This document shows positions 58,166 to 64,000 of a DNA stretch of 64,000 nt, piece by piece; within the stretch, counting starts at the first letter, position 1; each line of letters begins with the position of its first letter. The position numbers and the translations under genes are program-made. The stretch covers positions 1-64,000 of the forward strand of contig JAFZQK010000025.1 of the NCBI GenBank assembly GCA_017620455.1. The letters are read 5' to 3'. Under the pieces are notes generated by a model. That model did no database searches. It was not told the origin of the DNA and worked only from the letters and a program-made list of their open reading frames with translations. This stretch comes from Clostridia bacterium (GTDB lineage: Bacteria > Bacillota_A > Clostridia > Christensenellales > Aristaeellaceae).

Positions 58166-59801
58166 ACGCTGCCACCTCCCATTTTACTTTTCTGATCGTC
58201 TTCCGGACGAAGGAGAATACCACCAGCACCACGATGATCAGCACTACCCACAGGATGTTTTTTTCCACCCAGATCTTCCGGTAGTAGCGGAACGCCTGGC
58301 CGTAATTGTCCCGGTCGTGGGCCATTTTGAACAGGGCCATGGCCTCTTCGTATTCCTCGGCGCGCATCTTGGAGCGGCCGATGCCGATGAACGCCAGGTT
58401 GTAGTTCGCGTTGTGCTGCAGCACCTTTTCCCACGTGTCGGCGGAGCCGTCGTAATCCCCCCGCAGGTACTGCTCGGACGCCAGGAAGATCAGATTGCCG
58501 TATTCCGTGGGGGAGAACACCGTCACGCTGCAGTCCAGCTCGTCCAGCACCAGCAGGTCCGTGCCCATATGCTCGATGGAGTTGGCGCGGGAGAACACGC
58601 CTTCGGCGTTGACGCCGGAGGTGCCGAACGCCCAGAGCATGATGCCCTGAGGATCGTAGCCGAACACGCGGCCGCGGGTCTGGTCGATCACCACGTACAC
58701 GTCGTTGTCCAGCACGGTGATGTCGTAGAGCTTCGAGGGTCCGTGGTCGGAGGACTGTTCCACCCATTCCAGATCGCCGATGGGGGGATAGCGGTCGTTC
58801 TTGACCAGGATATCCTGGCCCACCGCGTTCAGGAGGCGGATGGGCTTTGCGTTGTCCCACAGCAGATCGTACTCGCTGAAGGAGGTATTGGTGGCGTAGA
58901 TGAAGCCGTCGTTGTTGATGTAGATGTTCTGGTATTCGGTGGGCACGAAGGCGGCCTGCTGGGAGCGCTGCTCCTTGGTCATGAAATAGGTTTTCCAGAT
59001 GTAGTCCCAGAGGTTGTAGGTAACGGGATTTGCGCCGATGAAGCCGGTGAACGTGCCGTCTGCTTCAAACTTGACCAGACCCTTGTTGATGTTGTTCGCC
59101 AGCACGAACACGCGCCCCGAGGTGTCCACCACCAGCTTGTTGGGCAGGAAGGACTGGTTCTGGTCGAAGGTGGAATCGCTGGGCTTGGTGAACAGCTGAA
59201 CGAATTCCAGATCCTTGTTCATCACGATGACGCGGTTGTTGTCCCGGTCGGCCACGTAGATCTTTCCCTCCGGGTCCACCGAAACGTCGTTGGGGTTGTT
59301 GAAGTACGTCACGTTTTCGCTGGTCAGCGCCAGGGGGCCTTTTTCCGCCGAGCTGCCGACGGGCGGCTTGAGGTAATAGCTGCCGTCCTCGTCGGTCAGG
59401 TAGCTGCCGTCCTCGTTCTTCATCAGGTCGCTGGCCGCCATGAATTCCTGCAGCTTGTCCGCGCCGACGGTCACCTGGTCGATCACGCGCACCAGGTCGA
59501 AGCTGGCGCCGGTCCGGGTAAGGTGCAGGATGCGGTTGTTGCCGGTATCGACGATGTAAAGATCCTGATCCCGGACGAACAGGGATTTGGGCGAGCGCAT
59601 GGCCTTGTCCAGCGCCAGGGAGGAGCTGTAGATCACGTCGGTGACGCGGTAAGCGTCCGGGCTCTCCCTCAGCTCGCCCCAGTAATCGTAGTTATAGGTG
59701 TAGGTGCTGGAATAGCCGTCTTCCGCCGCGAACGCCACGGTCATGGGCGCGAGGATGGCCAGCGCGGCGAGGACCGCCAGCAGCCTTTTCATTGTTTTCA
59801 C
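58140..59801 (-). CDS. Membrane-anchored NHL beta-propeller protein with TPR-like segment
   Basis: A 553-residue exported protein. GTG at 59801 is eight bases after GGAGGG and is preferred to an ATG three codons later. Parts: signal peptide (to about 26), NHL-type propeller blades (SLFVRDQDLYIVDTGNNRIL, VSVDPEGKIYVADRDNNRV, LVVDTSGRVFVLANNINKG, ITVLDNDVYVVIDQTRGRV), a short TPR-like helical part (about 440-510, AEEYEEAMALFKMAHDRDNY), a C-terminal membrane span (about 517-537) and a basic tail. The propeller is outside and the tail inside. It overlaps the YIP1 gene. NHL propellers bind ligands or peptides; the role is unknown. Confidence 0.87.
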   Translation of the reverse strand: MKTMKRLLAVLAALAILAPMTVAFAAEDGYSSTYTYNYDYWGELRESPDAYRVTDVIYSSSLALDKAMRSPKSLFVRDQDLYIVDTGNNRILHLTRTGASFDLVRVIDQVTVGADKLQEFMAASDLMKNEDGSYLTDEDGSYYLKPPVGSSAEKGPLALTSENVTYFNNPNDVSVDPEGKIYVADRDNNRVIVMNKDLEFVQLFTKPSDSTFDQNQSFLPNKLVVDTSGRVFVLANNINKGLVKFEADGTFTGFIGANPVTYNLWDYIWKTYFMTKEQRSQQAAFVPTEYQNIYINNDGFIYATNTSFSEYDLLWDNAKPIRLLNAVGQDILVKNDRYPPIGDLEWVEQSSDHGPSKLYDITVLDNDVYVVIDQTRGRVFGYDPQGIMLWAFGTSGVNAEGVFSRANSIEHMGTDLLVLDELDCSVTVFSPTEYGNLIFLASEQYLRGDYDGSADTWEKVLQHNANYNLAFIGIGRSKMRAEEYEEAMALFKMAHDRDNYGQAFRYYRKIWVEKNILWVVLIIVVLVVFSFVRKTIRKVKWEVAAYEHNKVAK

Positions 59802-59838
59802 GTTCGTTTCCCTCCTGTCTTCATGATTCACGTACGGG

Positions 59839-61650
59839 TCAGTCTTTGAGACCGGAGCTTGCCATGGTTTCAAGGATCCGGCTCTGAGACAGGATGAAAA
59901 TGACAACGGGGACGATCATGACGATGACCGATACCGCGGCGGCCTGACCGGTACGGGCGACGCCGCCTGCCTGGATCTGCTGCAGGGCGTAGACCAGGGT
60001 CTTGTTCTTTTCGGTGTAGATGACGGTGGCCGCGTTGTTGTTCCACAGGCTCTGCACGGAGAAAATGATGATCGTCAGCCAGGCGGGCTTGACGTTGGGC
60101 ATCACGATGCTCCAGAAGATGCGGAACTCGCCGGCGCCGTCCAGATGGGCGGCCTCAATCAGCGCCGTGGGCAGGCTTTCCATGAACTGCTTCATCAGGA
60201 ACAGCCCGATGGGCGCGGCGAAGGCCGGCAGGATGATGGCCCAAAAGGTGTCGATAAAGCCCAGGCGGCTCATGATCACGTAGTTCGGGATGCCCGTTAC
60301 GTAACCGGAGAACATCAGGGCTGTCACCACGATGGAGAAGAAGGTGCGCCCGCCCGGGAAATCATACTTCGCCAGGACGAAGGCGGCCATGGAAGCGATG
60401 ATCACGTGGCCGAAGGTGCCCACGAAGGTGATCAGCACCGTATTGGTCAGGTAACGGGAGAAGGGCACGTAGCTCTGGCCCATGGTGACGAACAGATCCG
60501 AGAAGTTGTCCAGCGTGGGATGCTGGGCGAACACCTTGGGCGGGAAGCGGAACAGTTCGTCCAGGGGCTTGAGGGACGCGGCGATGTTGAACACCAGCGG
60601 GAAGGCCATCGCCACGGCGAAGAGCGCCATCATGAAGTAGATGCCGAAATCGCCCCAGAAGCTGCGGTTCGGCTTGCGGCGCTTGGGGTGCGCCAGCTTG
60701 ACCAGCATGAACACCCCGTAGCAGACCAGCAGCACAATGAGCAGGAAGTGAGCCAGATTCCAGGTGGCGATGCTGGTGTCGATCTGATTGTCCGTGTCTG
60801 CGGCGCGCTCGGTGGCGGCGGCGCCTTCGCCTTCTTCGGCGGCGGCGTCCTCGCCGGCGTCCGCAGCCACGGTTTCAACGGCGGCGGCCTGGGGCTCGCT
60901 GCTGTCCGCCAGGATGCCGAAGATGACCACGCCCGCCAGCAGCAGCGCCAGGATGACGCACATCATGGACACCTGCTTTTTGGTGCGTCCCTCCGGAGGA
61001 CGGCGCTTCATCACGGCATAGAACGCGATGGCGCAGGCGATGAGCAGCAGCAGGAACACGATGCGGATGATTTCAAACGTCCGCGCCTTGCTGCTTTCCG
61101 CGGTTTCCGCGGGGGCCGCCGTGGCGCCGGCCGCCGCGCTTTCGGTGACCGTCTGCGCAGCGCCTTCTTCCGTGATTGCGGCTTTTTCCGTAACGGTAGC
61201 GACGTCCGCGGGGGCGGCTTCTTCCGTAACGGTGGCAACGTCCGCGGGGGCGGCCTCTTCCGTGACGGCGGCGACGTCCGCGGGGGCGGCTTCTTCCGTA
61301 ACGGTGGCGACGTCCGCGGGGGCGGCCTCTTCCGTAACGGTGGCGACGTCCGCGGGGGCGTTCTCCGCAGGCGCTGCGGCGAGGCCCTGTTCCGTCTTCT
61401 GCTGCGCCAGGCGCTGGGCGGCGATGACGTCCTCGTTATGCCGGTTGATCTGGTTGATCTTGGCGGAGGTGAAAACCAGCCCGCCCGCCAGGATCGCAAT
61501 AATGATCGCGGAGATCAGCAGGAAGCGCTTCACATTGAGCTTCGGCTTATCTTCCTCGACTTCGCCCCGCAGCTGCGCCAGGAAGCGCAGCTGCTCCGTG
61601 CGGCTGCTGGTTTTGGGCTGTACGTATTTTACGATCTGCTTCTTGCTCAT
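59839..61650 (-). CDS. ABC sugar importer permease, MalG type, with large N-terminal extension
   Basis: A 603-residue protein in which residues 333-603 are an ordinary MalG-type permease (six spans, EAA loop LIEAAHLDGAGEFRIFWSIV). Before it lie four extra membrane spans (about 42-61, 192-213, 229-247, 299-317), with two long acidic Ala/Pro-rich loops between spans 1-2 and 3-4. The first loop has five tandem 12-residue units (97-156). Normal MalG proteins have about 280 residues, so the extension is about 330 residues. The ATG at 61650 overlaps the MalF-type gene stop by four bases. Confidence 0.88.
   Translation of the reverse strand: MSKKQIVKYVQPKTSSRTEQLRFLAQLRGEVEEDKPKLNVKRFLLISAIIIAILAGGLVFTSAKINQINRHNEDVIAAQRLAQQKTEQGLAAAPAENAPADVATVTEEAAPADVATVTEEAAPADVAAVTEEAAPADVATVTEEAAPADVATVTEKAAITEEGAAQTVTESAAAGATAAPAETAESSKARTFEIIRIVFLLLLIACAIAFYAVMKRRPPEGRTKKQVSMMCVILALLLAGVVIFGILADSSEPQAAAVETVAADAGEDAAAEEGEGAAATERAADTDNQIDTSIATWNLAHFLLIVLLVCYGVFMLVKLAHPKRRKPNRSFWGDFGIYFMMALFAVAMAFPLVFNIAASLKPLDELFRFPPKVFAQHPTLDNFSDLFVTMGQSYVPFSRYLTNTVLITFVGTFGHVIIASMAAFVLAKYDFPGGRTFFSIVVTALMFSGYVTGIPNYVIMSRLGFIDTFWAIILPAFAAPIGLFLMKQFMESLPTALIEAAHLDGAGEFRIFWSIVMPNVKPAWLTIIIFSVQSLWNNNAATVIYTEKNKTLVYALQQIQAGGVARTGQAAAVSVIVMIVPVVIFILSQSRILETMASSGLKD
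61183..61362 (-). repeat. Five tandem 36-bp units inside the MalG-type permease gene
   Basis: Exactly 180 bases encode five units of AAPADVATVTEE with minor changes (first N for A, third A for T, last K for E). They are nearly identical at DNA level and likely to vary in copy number between strains. Confidence 0.9.
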
Positions 61651-62585
61651 GTGCCCACCTTCCTCAGCATCGCCTGAATGGCTTTGTTGCACAGGATCAT
61701 CGCCAGGAACAGCACCACGGCGATGGCCGACGCGTAGCCCATCTCAAACCGGGAGAAGCCGAAGTCGAACAGATGGGTCACGATGGTGCGGGCCGCGTAG
61801 TCCGTGCTGGGATAGCCGGCCAGGGCCCGGGGCACGTCGGATACGTTGAATGCGGAGGTGATGCTCATCACCGCGCCGAAGAGCAGCATGGGCTTCATCT
61901 GCGGCAGGGTGATGAAGTACAATTCCTGCCAGCGGTTGCGGATGCCGTCCACGTAGCCGGCTTCGTACAGGCTGGGGTCCACGCCCTTGAGGCCGGCCAC
62001 GAAGGAAAGGAAGCCGGTGCCCATGCTCATCCACAGGGTAACGATGATGATGACGGTCAGGATGTAGCGGGGATCCAGCAGGAACAGGATCGGCGCGTCG
62101 ATGAAGCCGAACTGCATCAGGATGGAGTTCAGCCAGCCGTAGCTGTCGCCCTGGAAGAGGATCGCGAACACGGTGTACGCGCCGCCGGCAATGGACGGGG
62201 CGTAGAACACCACCACGGCGACGGTGCGCAGCCAGCGGGGCAGCTCGTTGATGAACCAGGCGAACAGGAAGGAGAGGATGTACCCGATGGGGCCCGTGAC
62301 CACGGCGATCACGAAGGTGTTCTTGATGGCGGTGAGGAACACCTCATCCTGCAGCACCAGGTTGATGTAGTTCTGGAAGCCGATGAACCGGGGCGCTTCC
62401 AGGATGTTGTAGTAGGTGAAGCTGTAGTATATGGACGTACAGATCGGGAGGATGAGGAAGGTGAAGAACAGCACGGCATAGGGCAGCAGGAAGAGATAGC
62501 AGACCTTCATCTTGCCGGCTTTCTTGAGCCCGTACATGAACTTTTCCTTTTTCATGCTCCAGTAGCTTGTTTTGACCGACTGCAT
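61647..62585 (-). CDS. ABC sugar importer permease, MalF/UgpA type
   Basis: A 312-residue permease with six spans and the EAA loop SLYEAGYVDGIRNRWQELYF (about 220-240). It lies 21 bases downstream of the first binding protein and is coupled to the extended MalG-type permease by an ATGA overlap. Together with these two it forms the first of the operon's two import systems. An in-frame ATG at residue 11 (MKKEKFMYG) could be an alternative start. Confidence 0.92.
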   Translation of the reverse strand: MQSVKTSYWSMKKEKFMYGLKKAGKMKVCYLFLLPYAVLFFTFLILPICTSIYYSFTYYNILEAPRFIGFQNYINLVLQDEVFLTAIKNTFVIAVVTGPIGYILSFLFAWFINELPRWLRTVAVVVFYAPSIAGGAYTVFAILFQGDSYGWLNSILMQFGFIDAPILFLLDPRYILTVIIIVTLWMSMGTGFLSFVAGLKGVDPSLYEAGYVDGIRNRWQELYFITLPQMKPMLLFGAVMSITSAFNVSDVPRALAGYPSTDYAARTIVTHLFDFGFSRFEMGYASAIAVVLFLAMILCNKAIQAMLRKVGT

Positions 62586-62606
62586 ACGGTTTCCCTCCTT
62601 TCTCCC

Positions 62607-64000
62607 TTACTGGCTTTCGCCGGGCGTTTCGTTGGGCGTTTCAAGGGGCGTTTCGCCGGGTGCTTCCCCGCCGGTTTCCTCGGCGGGAGGCGCGGGGGAA
62701 GCGGCCTCGGCGCTGGCCAGGATCTGCCGCAGCTCTTCCGCGTTGGTGGACAGCCCGAATTCCTGACGCTTGATCCTGATTTCCTCGTTGATCGTCTTGG
62801 AATAGGTCAGGAGCGTTTCGCGGGCGTCTTCCTTGGTGTTGATGACGCGGCGGATGGCGTTGGTCATGTGGCGGGTGGTGGAGTAGCCGCCGGCGATCTC
62901 CGGGAAGCCGCGGGTGTGGGCCATCTGCTCCTGCAGCACCTTGAGCTGCTTGTCGCTCCAGCCCAGCTGGACCATGGCCTTCTTATTGGCCGTGGTATAG
63001 CTGGCGGAGGCGCCGAGGATGGATTCCATTTCCCGGCCGAAGTTGACCTGGGTTTCGGCGTCGGCCCACCACTGCACGAACGTCCAGGCGTTCTGGCGGA
63101 TCGTCTCGTTATCGGTCTTGATGATCATGGAGCAGGTCCCGCCGGAATGCACGGTGTTGTCCAGGTAGGTCGTTCCGTCCTCGGCGGTGCGCAGGGTGCC
63201 GGGGAAGTAGGTGAAATCCCACAGGCCGCGGATCTCGGGGGCGGAAACGGCGAGGTTGTTGTACAAGCCGTAATCGGCGACGCCGATGGGCATTTCGCCG
63301 GTACGGAAGCGGCTGACGAAATCGTAGATCGTGGGCAGGCCGTAGTCGTTGTACAGGGAAGTGTAGAGCTTAAAGGCCGCCACGCCTTCCTCGGTGTCGA
63401 TCATGGTCCGGATATTGAATTCGTCGTAAATGGAGCCGCCCTGCTGATAGATCATGGAATTCAGGACGGAGGTATCCAGGGAATTGATGTTGGGGAAGGG
63501 CACGCCCACCGTCATGTTTTCGCCCTGGATGGTGGGCAGCAGCTCGATCAGGCCGCGCCAGGTCTCCAGCACGTGCCAGTCGCTCAGGTCATCCCAGCTC
63601 TCCGGAGCCATGCCCAGCTCTTCCAGCACGTCCTTGCGGTAGAACACCAGGGGGAAGTTCATCGTTTCCGGGATGCCGTAGACGCCCACGTGGGTGGGGT
63701 CCACCACCTCGTCGCGGTACTGGAACGGGGCCAGGGCGCTGCGCTCGTAGATATCCAGCGCGGTGGCCTCCTCGAAGCTCTTGACGTGCACCTGCTGCCC
63801 GTTGAATTCGTAATCCCGGGCCTGGAACTGGGTCATATCCTCCACGGCGTGGCGCAGGGCGTAGTTCACCGGGAACCAGGAGCCCACGGACAGCACCACG
63901 TCCGGGCCGTTGCCCGCCACCACGGCGGTGAGCAGCGTATCCGCCACCACCAGCTTGACGTTGACGTTCACGCCGTAATTGGGGGTGAAGTCCTGGTCGA
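62607..64000 (-). CDS. Extracellular sugar-binding protein, partial (start beyond the window)
   Basis: The frame is open to the right edge, so the N-terminus with any signal peptide is missing; about 464 residues are seen. The protein has the family-1 solute-binding layout: VVAGNGPDVVLSVGSWFPVN, YGIPETMNFPLVFYRKDVLE with ELGMAPESWDDL, FRTGEMPIGVADYGLYN and AWTFVQWWADAETQVNFGRE. The C-terminus ends in a low-complexity Pro/Glu/Thr tail (GETPLETPNETPGESQ), unusual for binding proteins and perhaps a spacer or interaction tail. First visible gene of the operon. Confidence 0.9.
   Translation of the reverse strand, partial: DQDFTPNYGVNVNVKLVVADTLLTAVVAGNGPDVVLSVGSWFPVNYALRHAVEDMTQFQARDYEFNGQQVHVKSFEEATALDIYERSALAPFQYRDEVVDPTHVGVYGIPETMNFPLVFYRKDVLEELGMAPESWDDLSDWHVLETWRGLIELLPTIQGENMTVGVPFPNINSLDTSVLNSMIYQQGGSIYDEFNIRTMIDTEEGVAAFKLYTSLYNDYGLPTIYDFVSRFRTGEMPIGVADYGLYNNLAVSAPEIRGLWDFTYFPGTLRTAEDGTTYLDNTVHSGGTCSMIIKTDNETIRQNAWTFVQWWADAETQVNFGREMESILGASASYTTANKKAMVQLGWSDKQLKVLQEQMAHTRGFPEIAGGYSTTRHMTNAIRRVINTKEDARETLLTYSKTINEEIRIKRQEFGLSTNAEELRQILASAEAASPAPPAEETGGEAPGETPLETPNETPGESQ

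Noticed and set aside
61183..61362. The 36-bp tandem repeats considered as a CRISPR array
   Set aside because: The units are contiguous with no spacers and lie in frame within a gene.
60145..61677. Plus-strand frame of 510 codons over the extended permease
   Set aside because: It mirrors the tandem repeats in Gly/Asp/Val form, as expected from reverse reading.

Overview
The window looks like chromosomal sequence from a GC-rich, spore-forming, Gram-positive anaerobe of the Clostridia. The evidence is SpoIVA, two GerMN-domain lipoproteins, an FMN riboswitch driving an ECF-type riboflavin transporter, strong AGGAGG ribosome binding sites with several TTG and GTG starts, and polysaccharide-type sugar import with intracellular glycosidases. 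A gut Christensenellales-like lineage would fit, but this is an inference from gene content and codon use, and no rRNA gene is present to test it. No tRNA, rRNA, CRISPR array, complete insertion sequence or phage was seen.

Layout. 1-2200: the end of floA, a small membrane protein and a LytTR response regulator, closed by an unusual array of hairpins. 2217-6000 (minus strand): recO, a three-gene ABC-2 exporter and a small membrane protein. 6249-8917: prfC and an orphan zinc/manganese-binding lipoprotein. 8958-11690 (minus): a D,D-carboxypeptidase, a histidine phosphatase and an orphan fumarase beta subunit. 11824-15229: spoIVA, a membrane protein, a UspA-like protein and an AT-richer acetyltransferase. 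15437-22040 (minus): pyrimidine-nucleoside phosphorylase, a secreted protein, a 937-residue TPR-type membrane protein and an acyltransferase. 22285-34565 (plus): a very large SH3-repeat secreted protein, two flavoproteins, dnaX, several membrane proteins (one, SPOR-like, on the minus strand) and two GerMN lipoproteins.

34566-36353 is a compositionally different patch: a fragment of a DUF1016-type nuclease gene followed by an ECF sigma factor and a putative anti-sigma partner. It is followed by an FMN riboswitch with ribU and a stand-alone riboflavin kinase, a DUF2461 protein, a phosphohexomutase homologue whose catalytic serine position is aspartate, transketolase, and a MutS2-like ATPase that lacks the Smr domain. 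44666-48793 holds sugar catabolism: a GH94 phosphorylase, a DUF3795 protein and an intracellular GH27 enzyme.

49223-64000 (minus, running off the right edge) is the most distinctive part. It is a nine-gene operon with two complete sets of ABC sugar-importer binding protein and permeases but no ATPase. Between them lie an NHL/TPR membrane-anchored protein, a YIP1-family membrane protein and a 1603-residue DUF5696 protein with about eleven C-terminal beta-type repeats. One permease carries a roughly 330-residue extension with five perfect-length 12-residue repeats. I infer a surface glycan capture and uptake apparatus feeding the GH94 and GH27 enzymes encoded next to it.
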